Shown here: in pieces, positions 29,112 to 38,930 of the stretch | How positions within the stretch are numbered: position 1 is the stretch's first letter | How the letters are laid out: each line of letters opens with the position of its first letter | Position numbers and translations under genes: made by a program | Origin: Tetramitus jugosus | Lineage: Eukaryota > Heterolobosea > Eutetramitea > Acrasida > Vahlkampfiidae | Direction: 5' to 3' | DNA: 64,000 bases | NCBI GenBank assembly: GCA_937625935.1 | Contig: OW569381.1 | Coordinates: forward strand, 372,001-436,000 | The notes under the pieces: generated by a model | Told to the model about the DNA's origin: nothing | The model's database searches: none | The model's input: only the letters and a program-made list of their open reading frames with translations

Positions 29112-31187
29112 TTAATCTTCTAGTTTTTGAACTTTGCCTCCTCTGCCTCTTGCAGGAGGTCCTCCCTTTCTCATATTATTGACCTTCTTTCCAATGAAAT
29201 CATTATCTACATCTAACTCCTTCTTCAATTTATCAAATGCCTCAATGACCTTACTTTCATCAGCATCATCAGCATCATCTATTTTGTTGATCATGTCTGA
29301 TACTTCATCATTTTCGAGCTTGGTCTTCTGAGTGGCTCTTCTTGGTCTTGAAGAGGAAACAGCTGACTTTACAGGTTGTGATTCTTCGCTGTCAAGTTTG
29401 GCAGCAGCACGTCGAGGAGGTCCAGTTGATTGAGGTTTAACTGGTGCAGGCGCAGGTGCTTCATCTTCATCATCACTATCTCCTGCTAGCTTCGTAGATT
29501 TCTTCACTGGTCTCTTTGAAATCTTTGGCCTTGGAGCACTGATTGATGCGAGCTCGCTCTCATCGTCAGAGTCAGCAAGCGTAGTCTTCTTTGAACGACC
29601 TGACTTGGTGAGAGCTTGTTGAGAAGATGTTGTCTTGGGTTGATCCAATTCAAATGTAAGCTCTTCTGGTTCAAGTTCTTCTGGCTCCAATTCAGTTTCT
29701 TCGTCCTCTGTTGATTGATTCTCTCCGCGACCTGAACCTCCTGCAATAATGGTCAATAGCTTCTTCAAGCCTCCCAACTTTTTGATCAACATCTTATTCT
29801 TGTTATCAGCACTGAGATTCCACAGAGCACCAGCAATGTTCTCCTTTGCCTCTTGACATACGTCCTCCTTGTCCAACAATTGCACAAGCAATTGTATTCC
29901 ACCATTTTCTCTGAGAGTTGTTTGGACCTTCTTGCTCAATGAGAGATTCAAGAGAGCACCGGCCGCCTTCTCCAACAACTCATCATGATTATAGCTCTGC
30001 ATCACGTGCAACAAATTGTCGATTCCACCACCTTCAAGAACTTCGACCTTGGCTTCCTCTGGATATGACAGAACAGCAATAGCTGATGCCACATTCACCA
30101 ACATATCCACACTCTCGTCCACAGTCAACAAAGGAATCAACTTTTCAAATGCACCCATTTGTCTAAACATGGCAGCACTGTCCGTGTCAATCGACTGTGC
30201 ATAAATTGCACCAGTCACCTTCTCCAATGCATCCACCATGCCACAATCCAACAGTGCAAACAACGGTTCAAGTGCACCACTCTCCCGAATCACATTTCTG
30301 TTCTCTTCATTGTTAGCCAGATTCCACAATGCCATGGCCACATTGGTCTGCAACTCCAACTCGTCCTGATAGCCCAACAATTGAATAATGCGCTCCAGTC
30401 CTCCCATCTCTCCAATCATTTGTCCAATTTCGTCCAGTGCAGCAATACCGGCAATCACAACGCACGCATTGGCAATCACTTCGGAATAACCACAGTCGAA
30501 CAAGGAGAAAATTTTTTCGACAATGGATCGATCGTTGAAGAATGGTTTGCTATCGTCTGATACGGCCATATTCCACAGGCATCCACTACCTCTTTGCATC
30601 ACTTCAGGGTCCACTCCCTCTTCAGTGATCAAATGAGTCACCAGTTTGACAGCATTGAGCTTTGTGGCCAGTTCAATGGCACATGATTCATCAGAACTGA
30701 TGGCAGCCAACGCACCCATCGTGTATTGCAACGTTGTCGTATCATTCTTGATGAGAGCTTTTTGAAGGAGTTGAACAAGTCGTTGCAATCCATCACTCTC
30801 AATGACCTTGGGAGCTACTGATGGTTCAGCAGCCAAATTATTGAGCGCACCAGCTGCGTACTGTGCCACATTGTCATTCGCATGACTCAACAATTTACAA
30901 ATGGCGGGAACAGCGTCGGGGAATTGTGAAATTTGGGCGCGATTCGCATCGGTTGTCGAACAGTTGAGCAAAGCACCACAGGCTCTCAACACGAGATTAT
31001 CAGGATACTTTTCAGAATCCAAATACTGTACAAACACTTGCAGTCCACCATACTCACTGATCCACTCTTGTTTCTCAGGGTCAGAGCTATGATTGAGAAG
31101 AGAGCCAATGAGACGAGATTTGGTGTCGTTGGAGGCAGTTGGTGCTTGAACGGCCTCGATTAAACTCTTGATTTCGGAGGCTGACAT
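29112..31187 (-). CDS. armadillo repeat protein with disordered charged tail, 691 aa
   Basis: From the ATG at 31187 residues about 40-460 form some ten armadillo repeats, with the diagnostic third-helix sequences GALLNCSTTDANR, GALNNLAAEPS, ALWNLANNEENR, AAGALLNLSLSKK and GALWNLSADNKNK. The relation is to Vac8/beta-catenin-like scaffolds rather than importin alpha, because no importin-beta-binding region precedes it. The last 230 residues are disordered: an acidic block (DEETELEPEELEPEEL), Lys/Ser-rich parts, and a Gly/Arg ending (GGPPARGRGGK) that could be an arginine methylation site. The gene diverges from alpha-SNAP with about 310 bp between the start codons. Confidence 0.88.
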   Translation of the reverse strand: MSASEIKSLIEAVQAPTASNDTKSRLIGSLLNHSSDPEKQEWISEYGGLQVFVQYLDSEKYPDNLVLRACGALLNCSTTDANRAQISQFPDAVPAICKLLSHANDNVAQYAAGALNNLAAEPSVAPKVIESDGLQRLVQLLQKALIKNDTTTLQYTMGALAAISSDESCAIELATKLNAVKLVTHLITEEGVDPEVMQRGSGCLWNMAVSDDSKPFFNDRSIVEKIFSLFDCGYSEVIANACVVIAGIAALDEIGQMIGEMGGLERIIQLLGYQDELELQTNVAMALWNLANNEENRNVIRESGALEPLFALLDCGMVDALEKVTGAIYAQSIDTDSAAMFRQMGAFEKLIPLLTVDESVDMLVNVASAIAVLSYPEEAKVEVLEGGGIDNLLHVMQSYNHDELLEKAAGALLNLSLSKKVQTTLRENGGIQLLVQLLDKEDVCQEAKENIAGALWNLSADNKNKMLIKKLGGLKKLLTIIAGGSGRGENQSTEDEETELEPEELEPEELTFELDQPKTTSSQQALTKSGRSKKTTLADSDDESELASISAPRPKISKRPVKKSTKLAGDSDDEDEAPAPAPVKPQSTGPPRRAAAKLDSEESQPVKSAVSSSRPRRATQKTKLENDEVSDMINKIDDADDADESKVIEAFDKLKKELDVDNDFIGKKVNNMRKGGPPARGRGGKVQKLED

Positions 31188-31498
31188 TGTTATGATGTTT
31201 TTTTATGTGTTTTTGGTTTATTGTTGTGTTGGTGTCTGATGGTTTCTGACATTTGACAAGGAGGAGTAATGTCGCACTGTTTGATGTCGATTAGGAAACT
31301 GTAGAGTCGAGAAGGAACCGCTCTGGTGGCTTTGGACTTTGTTGTCACCTTTGTGACGTCAATCTCCATGCCACCTGTATCTTACTGGTGAACGTTCACA
31401 GATTTTTGTTCTCCAGAACTGAACCCTCGGAACTGGCTACGAGGATAAAAAGGTGGCGCGACCTGATGTTCTCGGCCACCAAACAAGAACAAAACACA
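31188..31498. promoter_or_regulatory. shared divergent promoter, armadillo gene and alpha-SNAP
   Basis: 311 bases lie between outward-facing start codons. The alpha-SNAP frame is open back to 31388 but only from a GTG, so those codons are probably leader. A palindrome-like TTTGTGACGTCAATC near 31350 contains TGACGTCA, a perfect CRE/bZIP-type site; its use here is unknown. Confidence 0.35.
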
Positions 31499-32416
31499 AT
31501 GGACAATACTGAATCTCAAACAGCAGATATACTTGCCAAGAAGGCGGATCATATTCTAAGTAAACTCCTCTACTGGGGAGACAGAAATCAAGATGCTGTT
31601 GAACTGTATGAAAGAGCAGCAAACATGTACAGAATGGACAAACAATGGGTTGAATCCGCTTTGTGTTTTGAAAAATGTGCACAGTGTTATGACACTATGA
31701 AGGAGGGCCTGTTAAAATCTGAGGCTTGCAAATCTGCAGCTCTATGTTACCTTCGAACGAAATCCCACTCGGACACTGCTCTCAATCTCATGCAGGAAGC
31801 TCTCAAAATTCATTTGGAGAGAGGTGCTTTTGATTCTGCTGGTCGAATGGCAGAACAAATTGCTGAAACGATTAAAAATGAATTGGGGAACCAAAAGGAT
31901 TCAATTGCAATGTATCAAAAGGCTCTGGATTGCTATGACGCACAGAATATGGTACCGTTGGTTATCAAGATACAGACCAAGATGGCTCACATGTATGCCT
32001 CGATAGATCAATTCAATGACGCACTTCAACTCTTTGAAACATTGGGAGAGACAGATAGTCTGAACAAGTATCGGTCCAAGGATTACTTCATGAAGGCAGT
32101 GTTATGTCAATTCGCTCAACTCAAACCTGCTGATTTTATGGATGAAGAGTTGGAGAGAATTCAAAAGAAGCTCCTGTACTACTTGGACACAAGTTTGTAC
32201 TTTAATGGTTCTTTCCAGCATACCCTCGTATCAGAGATCCTGACTAGCTTCCAGAAGAGAGATTCCAAAGTGTTTACTGAAGCTGTTACTAAATGCGACA
32301 GAACTCAAAAATTCGATGATTGGATGGTTCAAATTCTTGTCACAGTCAAGAAAGTGCTGTTGGCTATGGAAGAAGGAGAGATGTTAGGATATGATGATTT
32401 CGTTGATCTAACCTAG
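31499..32416 (+). CDS. alpha-SNAP (Sec17), 305 aa
   Basis: The protein is a helical TPR-like solenoid throughout and follows the SNAP family: AVELYERAANMYRMDKQWVE, ALCFEKCAQCYDTM and CKSAALCYLR near the N-terminus, IAETIKNELGNQKDSIAMYQ in the middle, and the C-terminal helix LVTVKKVLLAMEEGE that in alpha-SNAP stimulates NSF. Alpha-SNAP binds assembled SNARE complexes and recruits the NSF ATPase to take them apart after membrane fusion. Length is close to the family norm of about 295. Upstream in-frame codons exist from 31388, but that start is GTG; two later ATGs (31466 and 31499) remain and 31499, directly before MDNTESQTADILAKKADHI, best matches the family N-terminus. Confidence 0.9.
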   Translation: MDNTESQTADILAKKADHILSKLLYWGDRNQDAVELYERAANMYRMDKQWVESALCFEKCAQCYDTMKEGLLKSEACKSAALCYLRTKSHSDTALNLMQEALKIHLERGAFDSAGRMAEQIAETIKNELGNQKDSIAMYQKALDCYDAQNMVPLVIKIQTKMAHMYASIDQFNDALQLFETLGETDSLNKYRSKDYFMKAVLCQFAQLKPADFMDEELERIQKKLLYYLDTSLYFNGSFQHTLVSEILTSFQKRDSKVFTEAVTKCDRTQKFDDWMVQILVTVKKVLLAMEEGEMLGYDDFVDLT

Positions 32417-32723
32417 TTGTATATCAAGACCAGTGTGCAGTACAAACGAGCACATTTTCACTTAAGGTGACCGTTCAATTGGCAAGAAATCGAAAAATAC
32501 AATGAACCGCAACCTTAAGACAATGATTTACTTCCAAGAGATAAAAGTATGAACTAACGCTGTTGTATTTTAGTTCGTTGAAATCCTCTTCGTTTTTTGT
32601 GTGTACAAAATGGCTTGATCAGGTTTTCATTCGATGGGCCCCAAAATGAAAAGACAAGATTTCAGGTGCGTGTTATGATGCCAAACTTGTCCAAACTATC
32701 TATCTCCCTTGGAAATCGATAAT

Positions 32724-33170
32724 ACTCACACTCAATATGAGTTGTTGCAACCAAATCATTGATAGTGCATTTCTTCATTTGGTTGGCATTCACACACTCG
32801 ACTTCTCTTGATTGAAACTTGATAGCACCCATTCCTATCGAGTGCTATGAGAGAACTTCAACAACGAGAAAACGTGAAATAGAAGCAAGCATTTTGACTG
32901 TCATGTCACATTCTTGGTAGCATCAAATGGTTTGTTCAACAGTAGAATATTCCTTCTCAACCGGAGACGCCACAGTTTGTTCAGTTGGACTCTGGTGAAT
33001 TCAAAGACAAGTTCTTCACAGATTGACAGCCAAAATGATTTTTATTCTTGGATGAATTTCTTGTGGAGTTTCGAAGTATTTGACTCATGGTTCGTTGGTG
33101 ATTTTTGAATCTAGTTAAAGTTTTACTTGAAAATTTCGTAATTCGAGTTTCCTCCCTAGAATATGTACCT
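32724..33170 (+). pseudogene. decayed relative of the F-box-like LRR gene
   Basis: Bases 32724-32805 are close to one repeat unit of the intact LRR gene (compare 36052 onward: both share GAGTTGTTGCAACCAAATCA and TTCATTTGGTTGGCATTCA with few differences). Further on, 33050-33170 resembles 37365-37480, beside the other decayed copy (shared GAGTTTCGAA, TTTGACTC and GTTCGTT in order). No long open frame remains. The piece is therefore the end of a former LRR gene. Confidence 0.6.
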
Positions 33171-33759
33171 GCAAACCTATGCTGAAAAGATAGAGAATGA
33201 CAAACAAGAATGATTGTAGTTGACTAAAAGGATAAGGATTGTGATGACGCACGAGACAGGAAACAATCCCGTCTGATTGCTAGCTACTGTTCCATGACGT
33301 TCATATCTTGAACTACCTTTCTCGTTTGTTTCTTCAACTTGTGTTTCAATTTGTTTGTTTCATTGACTTTCCCTCATTTCATTCAAACTACATGAGCTTG
33401 TTTCGTTCTCCTTTGAACTTGATTCCTTCATCCCTGAAAAGATTGTATATTTCTTAGATTGATCGTTCTCCATCATTCAATTTCAACAATGTTTCGTAGT
33501 TGTACTCCCAACTAAAACTTTGTACCATATCCGATAAGAATAGCACGAACTAAATTCGAAGCATGCGAGTAGCCACACATTGAAAGACCAGTTCCTGGAG
33601 TAATTCTCCCTTGTCTGTGATGTCTTTCCTCAGGTGGTTGTTCAGCGCAATGAGAGGTGCGTCTATTCTGTCCTTGAGATACATTGTGAAGTATCTTGGT
33701 AGAGATACCTTCATCAATGGAGAATCTTTCTGGTAGTTTTCAAGAAGATACTAGCTCCA
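33171..33759. other. no gene seen
   Basis: No open frame of note on either strand and no repeat that I can relate to the rest of the window. Confidence 0.4.
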
Positions 33760-34105
33760 TTATGGGATAGGCGAAGCTTGACTCTTGATGACGATCTTGA
33801 GTTCCATATCCAAGGGTACACCTAAATTTGCGACCAGAAGTAATTTAGATACCAATGAATTCATCCACTCACGATGCGTGTATGGAGGATTGGTTGTTGG
33901 TTGTTGAGTGCCAGGAGGAGTCATGTTGTGTAATTGTGATGGCGCATAGTCCCGGGGGTTTGATAGTGGGTGGGGCAGGTGAAGCCATTCCCATTTGAGA
34001 ATAATATTGAGAATACTGTTGCCAGAAAGCATAATTTTGTGCATCGTAGGCACCTCCACCAGTAGTAGTAGTGGGATAACTGGGATAGACTGCTGTTGGT
34101 ACCAT
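33760..34105 (-). pseudogene. Tyr/Pro/Gln-rich protein remnant with frameshift at a C run
   Basis: From an ATG at 34105 one frame reads YDAQNYAFWQQYSQYYSQMG and SPAPPTIKPP, then loses sense; the neighbouring frame continues with RDYAPSQLHNMTPPGTQQPT and runs to 33760. The change occurs at a CCCCCGGG tract near 33950-33957, a typical slippage site. Tyr-rich AxxxYYSQYY segments of this type occur at the C-terminus of KH-domain FUBP-like RNA-binding proteins, but the KH domains are absent. A fragment or a one-base assembly error are both possible. Confidence 0.4.
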
Positions 34106-34116
34106 TAGGTCAAGAC

Positions 34117-34455
34117 CTATCTGTCGATTGTAACCTTCTTGTTCAAAAAATTGATCAAGGATGTCTTCCCATCGAATTTACATTCGTTTTCGAGCTTGAA
34201 CAGACCTAGTAAAGCAAGGGATACATTCCTAGCAATTCTTGGGATACCTGAGGAGTAAGAATCGCAATAGGTAAAAAAGTCGGTGACCACTGTGGCATCG
34301 TACCCACATAGGTATCGCAAGATATCGAACGATGGTGTACAAAAGTTTTCATGTTGGATACTCACCTCAGTTAATTTGAGGCTTGTCTGGACATGGTCAG
34401 GAGTCAACCCGGGTAAAGTAATAGAAAGATAATTTGTTGGTGAATGTCCGTCCAT
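34117..34455 (-). CDS. unknown protein or fragment, 112 aa
   Basis: An ATG at 34455 opens 112 codons of normal-looking composition without low complexity (LSITLPGLTPDHVQTSLKL, FDILRYLCGYDATVVTDFF, NVSLALLGLFKLENECKFDG). There is no signal peptide or membrane helix. I do not recognise it. Its 3' end lies 11 bases from the broken Tyr-rich remnant, and the whole interval between the alpha-SNAP and SMYD genes is rearranged, so it may be a fragment rather than a working gene. Confidence 0.4.
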   Translation of the reverse strand: MDGHSPTNYLSITLPGLTPDHVQTSLKLTEVSIQHENFCTPSFDILRYLCGYDATVVTDFFTYCDSYSSGIPRIARNVSLALLGLFKLENECKFDGKTSLINFLNKKVTIDR

Positions 34456-34807
34456 ATTGGAACGGAACCCTTTCCAATCAATGTAAATAAAGAACTCCTT
34501 CCTGCAACTATTGTAAATATTCTATCGTATTCCATAGATACAGAAACATATTGGGAAGCCGATCTTTTTCATGATGTCCTGTATAGATGAGATTTAGATA
34601 GAACTACTACAATGATTAATATCCTAGGATCTAGAGAATTAAGAATACCCTTTGAAAACTAATGTCCTTAAAAACCAAGTAATCTTTGTGTGCACCAACC
34701 TGTCCATTTATCTTAACGCACGGCAAGAAAATTTGGAGCCAAAATTTAGGTCCTGTTACGATACTTAGAAACAACATTCTTTGGCATCAACAACAAAAAC
34801 AGGCAGA
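34456..34807. other. intergenic, 5' flank of the LRR gene
   Basis: No gene seen. The LRR frame is open from 34781 but only from TTG; its first ATG is 34808. The 40 bases before that contain CATCAACAACAAAAACAGG, a leader of the usual A/C type. Confidence 0.35.
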
Positions 34808-36340
34808 ATGAAAAAACGCGAACGCTCAGAGCACCTAAAAAATACTGACGCAACAAGCAAACGAAAGAAAAGAAATGAAATTGAGGAGTGGAAAAATGAA
34901 ATGATTGACATTTGTTCAGAAGTTTGCAGAGACGTGTGGTCAGCAATCATTGAGTTTTGTGCCACTCCTGAATGGTTGCAATTGAGTTACACTTGCAAAG
35001 GAATCAATCAATTCAAATTCAATCGATTGCTCATGTCCAACAAGGTGAGAACACTAAAACAAAATTTGAAAGAAGATGAGATTGAACGCCTGTTTCGATT
35101 GGGAAAAGGAACACTGTTCAATGTTCACTTGAACAAGAATATTAATGTGACGATTGGTCATTTTCGACTGTTGGAAGGAATTCACACACTCAATATAAGT
35201 CATTGTTTTCAAATATCTGGCTGCGCTCTCTGTCACTTGACTGGTATTCACAAGCTTGATATGAGTCATTGCGAGAGAATTACAGACGGAGCATTCTCTC
35301 ATTTAGCTGGTATTCATACACTCAATATGAGTCATTGCGAGAGAATTACGGACAATGCATTTTCTCATTTAACTGGCATTCACACACTCGATATGAGTTA
35401 TTGCAAGCAAATCACAGATAATGCACTTTCTCATTTGGCTGGTGTTCACACACTTAACATAAGTCATTGCGAGAGAATTACAGACGAAGTATTTCCACAT
35501 TTAGCTGGTATTCACACACTCAATATCAGTGGTTGCAATCAAATCACAGACAATGTATTTCATCATTTGACTGGCATTCATACACTCAATATAAGTCAGT
35601 GTAACCAAGTTACAAACAAAGCATTCCCATATTTGACTGGGATTCACACACTCGCTATGAGTTGTTGCAATCAAATCACAGACGACATTTTTCCTTATTT
35701 GGCTGGTATTCACAGACTTGACATAAGTCATTGCGAGAGAATTACAGACAAAGCATTTTCACATTTAGCTGGTATTCACACACTCAATATCAGTGGTTGT
35801 GAGCAAATCACAGACAATGTATTTCATCATTTGACTGGCATTCACACACTCAATATAAGTCATTGTAACCAAATTACAGACAAAGCATTTCCGCATTTGG
35901 TTGGTATTCACACACTCAGCATGAATTGTTGCAGGCAAGTCACAGATAGTGCATTTTCGCATTTGATTGGTATCCACACCCTGTCCATGAATAGCTGCAA
36001 TCAAATCACAGATAAGGCATTCCCATACTTGACTGGTATTCACACACTCAATATGAGTTGTTGCAACCAAATCACTGATAGTGCATTTGCTCATTTGGTT
36101 GGCATTCACACGCTCAACATGATTCATTGCAAGCAAATCACAGACAATGCGTTTTATCATTTGGCTGGCATTCACACACTCAATATGAGTTTTTGCAAGA
36201 AAATAACAGATCAAACCCTCTCTCATTTGGCTGGCATTCATACACTTGATATGAATGGGTGCTATCAAGATTCAAGCACAGAGAAGTCGCTAGTTTATTT
36301 GAAGGGTATCCACACACTCGCTCATGGCTATGCCTACTAG
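34808..36340 (+). CDS. F-box-like leucine-rich repeat protein, 510 aa
   Basis: A lysine-rich start (KKRERSEHLKNTDATSKRKK) leads into a degenerate F-box-like helix set, DVWSAIIEFCATPEWLQLSY followed by TCKGINQF, around residues 43-75. From about residue 122 to the end run 17 to 18 leucine-rich repeats of exactly 22 residues with consensus GIHTLNMSHCNQITDNAFSHLA. The Cys and the ITD segment recall cysteine-containing LRRs of F-box proteins, which choose substrates for SCF ubiquitin ligases, but those have about 26 residues per unit. Repeat units are nearly identical in DNA, which shows recent copying inside the gene. Decayed relatives lie on both sides. Membership in an SCF complex is inference from the F-box-like region. 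Confidence 0.8.
   Translation: MKKRERSEHLKNTDATSKRKKRNEIEEWKNEMIDICSEVCRDVWSAIIEFCATPEWLQLSYTCKGINQFKFNRLLMSNKVRTLKQNLKEDEIERLFRLGKGTLFNVHLNKNINVTIGHFRLLEGIHTLNISHCFQISGCALCHLTGIHKLDMSHCERITDGAFSHLAGIHTLNMSHCERITDNAFSHLTGIHTLDMSYCKQITDNALSHLAGVHTLNISHCERITDEVFPHLAGIHTLNISGCNQITDNVFHHLTGIHTLNISQCNQVTNKAFPYLTGIHTLAMSCCNQITDDIFPYLAGIHRLDISHCERITDKAFSHLAGIHTLNISGCEQITDNVFHHLTGIHTLNISHCNQITDKAFPHLVGIHTLSMNCCRQVTDSAFSHLIGIHTLSMNSCNQITDKAFPYLTGIHTLNMSCCNQITDSAFAHLVGIHTLNMIHCKQITDNAFYHLAGIHTLNMSFCKKITDQTLSHLAGIHTLDMNGCYQDSSTEKSLVYLKGIHTLAHGYAY
35177..36331 (+). repeat. tandem 66-bp coding repeat, about 17.5 units, with a 264-bp duplicated block
   Basis: Each unit is 66 bases (22 codons) and starts near GGTATTCACACACTCAA. 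Beyond the basic period, the block around 35455-35650 recurs near 35719-35915, an offset of 264 bases or four units, with shared private variants such as AATATCAGTGG and TGTATTTCATCATTTGAC. This indicates duplication of four units at once by unequal exchange. Confidence 0.85.
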
Positions 36341-36392
36341 TCTACGAACATATCTCGAATCACGATCCATCCAGGATAGAATTGTGAATGAT

Positions 36393-36723
36393 TTACCCCA
36401 CCTCAATCTCAAGATAGTCCCGCACAGCGCACTCTAGCTCTGATGCAACTGCGAGCACACCAGTGAGATTGATCGATCCTGTGAACAAAGGTTGAAAGAA
36501 TACACCTTGTGTGTTTATCAGTTTTCATAGGTATCATGACTGGTCTCTGTGTCAAGTTCACTGAACAAGCTTCTGGGATGACTTGATCACAATACATCGG
36601 CAAGTTCACAGACTGATTTAAAGAGTCTAAGTCGTTTACTTCTCTTGTAGATCTGCAGCGCATTGAGATCACCGATGTTTCACTTATGTTCCCAGGTTCT
36701 TTCTTCCACATACTGTATCTCAC
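36393..36723 (-). pseudogene. frameshifted coding remnant
   Basis: The minus-strand frame open from 36723 (VRYSMWKKEPGNISE, VNLTQRPVMIPMK) loses sense after that last motif. Shifting one base at an AAAA run near 36528 gives a continuous, protein-like reading, KLINTQGVFFQPLFTGSIN to VASELECAVRDYLEIEVG, which ends at a TAA at 36393. The two together look like one broken gene. I do not recognise the family. It lies just past the LRR gene, converging with it. Confidence 0.4.
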
Positions 36724-37039
36724 TCCGCATTGGATTCCACTGAAGCAAGAGTATGAGTTTCAAGAACCCAATCAACAACTGCAGTCCAAACACCTGGCAA
36801 CAATGACATGTCTTCAGCTGCTGAGGATGAATACACTCTTGTCAAGATGTCTCTTTGCGTTGGGCTTAACAGTTTTCACAGAAACCAAACGTCAAACCTG
36901 GTTTAGTGTGTGACCGATCTTGCGCAGGCACCGCGTTAACTATACCACTAGATTTTTGTAATTAAATACAACAATAATAAAACATTCGTTACTCACACCA
37001 TACAAAAAACACTAATCTCAGACCGAGCTTTCTGTCGCT

Positions 37040-37440
37040 TGACCATGACCGGTATTCACAAGCTTGATATGAGTCATTGCAAGACACAGACAAAGCACTC
37101 CCATATTTGCTGGTATTCACACATTCAATATGAGCTGTAGTGAGAGAATTACAGATAATGGACTCACTCATTTGGTCGGTATTCACAAATTCTTTGTGAG
37201 TAGGTGCGAGCAAATCACAGGCATTTTCTCATTTGACTGGCATTCGCTCACTCACTATGAATCATTGCAGAAAGATTACAGACAAGGCATTTCCTCATTT
37301 CCTCCACTATTCACTTACACTATCCAAGCGGTATTCACGAATGTTGATGTTTCAACTCAAGTATGCTCGTGGGAGCCGGAGTTTCGAAAGTGTTTGACTC
37401 CTAGTTCGTTTGTGATGTTTGAATGAAGTCGAAGTTGGAC
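37040..37440 (+). pseudogene. second decayed relative of the LRR gene
   Basis: ACCGGTATTCACAAGCTTGA at 37049 matches a unit start of the intact gene (35250 region), and at least four partial units follow (GAGAGAATTACAGATAATG, ACTGGCATTC, AAGATTACAGACAAGGCATT) separated by deletions that break the 66-base period and frame. Its 3' part, 37365-37480, is related to 33050-33170. No protein can be made from it as it stands. Confidence 0.65.
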
Positions 37441-37664
37441 TTGTAAATTTCATGGCTCAAGTCTAATTTCTTCCAAGATGATCTTTGTTTCAAGATAATT
37501 GTTCAGTTCCTATAGGGACTATCTCATCTGATTGGAATTCCCCATAACGAAAATAAGAAGTACTTGTGTTGATGTTGCACAAGAGAAGAGCAATAGTTTT
37601 TGGTGATAGAAGAGATGATCATTGACTGTTTCAATATCCCGACTGTTTTGTAAGTAAAAACTCC

Positions 37665-38930
37665 TCATAAAAGTTGTTTTATTCCTTCTAAATCACCCAT
37701 GGAAAAGAAATATCGCAGTACATCGAATGCCCGAGTAGCATATTGCTTCCTATCCTCGACCTGGCCTAAAACAGAAAACAGTTTTGCGAGCATTAAGTAA
37801 TGGACACCCAGTAGCGGTAGTAACGAGGGATAGTATCTCTCGAAGCAAGGTGTAAGTTGTCGACCAAACTTCAGTGCAAGATCAAACTCCGCATTTTGAA
37901 TGTAGTTGTGACACAACTTTGAGCACGTATTGACTAATCGCTCATGCATTGGACCGTATATTCTTTGATACAAATCATAAGCTCTCTTGAGACATTGTGT
38001 TTCTTCTATCGTGCTATCGCTGCATGATGATCTATCAAAATACGAATCAGCTTGTTGCTCGTCAGATTCGGTGTATGTATCCAATAAACGCTCTGTTAAC
38101 GGTGCATCGCTCTCTGTATCTATGCATCGAATGCAGTCACATAAAAAGCTATATCTCTCTTTCAGTAGCTTCCTTCTGCTATTTGTGCTTTGTGCTAGTT
38201 CTATGTAAGTAATTGTTAGCTCCTCATGTTGTCTCAATGGACGTAATGAGACAGTCTTGGCACGTATCCCTTCGAAGAAGATTGCTGTGTTGGGCTGACA
38301 ACTATGGTTCATCTTGGAAACAATAGGATACAAACCAACCCCAACACTGTTCATATCACTATGACAAATTCCAATGTTGTTCGCCCGAAACTGGCACAAC
38401 AAGTGATAAATATCATCTACATCCAGACTAAAGTTGGGTATCTTGTCTTGGATCAGTGATATCAATCGATATATCAATACACTTAGATTGCGTAAATTGG
38501 TCACATCAATATGTTCAGAGGGAGTCCATGCCACAAAAGATCTCATCATTTCTCTCACATCCGATCCACCATTATGACAAAGAATGATTAAGCGAGTTGC
38601 TAGACGAATAGACCTCGTGTAGTTTGAAATATCAACTTTCATTCTATTGGATAACCTCTGCAATACCAAACATTCCAGTCGATGAATGGGAACATCATTC
38701 TTGAAACATTGGGGTGAACAATATCGACAAAACTTGCATGACGAGCATGAAAACTTCTTGTTCAGCACACCGAGGCAAAAATGACAATGAGTACTGCTCA
38801 TGCCATCATCAATCGTGTAAACAATCGGATCAATGAACGATTGAGAGATCAAATGTCCAGCATTGATTGCATCATTCGTGATGATTCCTTCGCCTTTGTT
38901 CGCAATAGGCACCACAGACAATCCCTTCAT
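37665..38930 (-). CDS. SMYD-type SET/MYND protein lysine methyltransferase, 421 aa
   Basis: From the ATG at 38930 the SET domain is split by a MYND zinc finger, the mark of SMYD enzymes. The MYND finger at residues about 49-87 reads CHFC, CSSCKFCRYCSPQC and HRLEC. The second SET part contains NHSCQPNTAIFF (cofactor and substrate pocket) and LTITYIEL, followed by the post-SET cysteines FLCDCIRC. A helical TPR-like tail (residues 290-421) closes the protein, as in SMYD2/3. These enzymes methylate lysines on histones or cytosolic proteins with S-adenosylmethionine. Substrate cannot be told. Length matches the family. Confidence 0.88.
   Translation of the reverse strand: MKGLSVVPIANKGEGIITNDAINAGHLISQSFIDPIVYTIDDGMSSTHCHFCLGVLNKKFSCSSCKFCRYCSPQCFKNDVPIHRLECLVLQRLSNRMKVDISNYTRSIRLATRLIILCHNGGSDVREMMRSFVAWTPSEHIDVTNLRNLSVLIYRLISLIQDKIPNFSLDVDDIYHLLCQFRANNIGICHSDMNSVGVGLYPIVSKMNHSCQPNTAIFFEGIRAKTVSLRPLRQHEELTITYIELAQSTNSRRKLLKERYSFLCDCIRCIDTESDAPLTERLLDTYTESDEQQADSYFDRSSCSDSTIEETQCLKRAYDLYQRIYGPMHERLVNTCSKLCHNYIQNAEFDLALKFGRQLTPCFERYYPSLLPLLGVHYLMLAKLFSVLGQVEDRKQYATRAFDVLRYFFSMGDLEGIKQLL

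Noticed and set aside
35054-36268. Antisense frames over the LRR repeats with their own 22-residue period
   Set aside because: The period is inherited from the 66-bp DNA repeat; the plus strand has the leucine-rich consensus, the F-box-like domain and an ATG.
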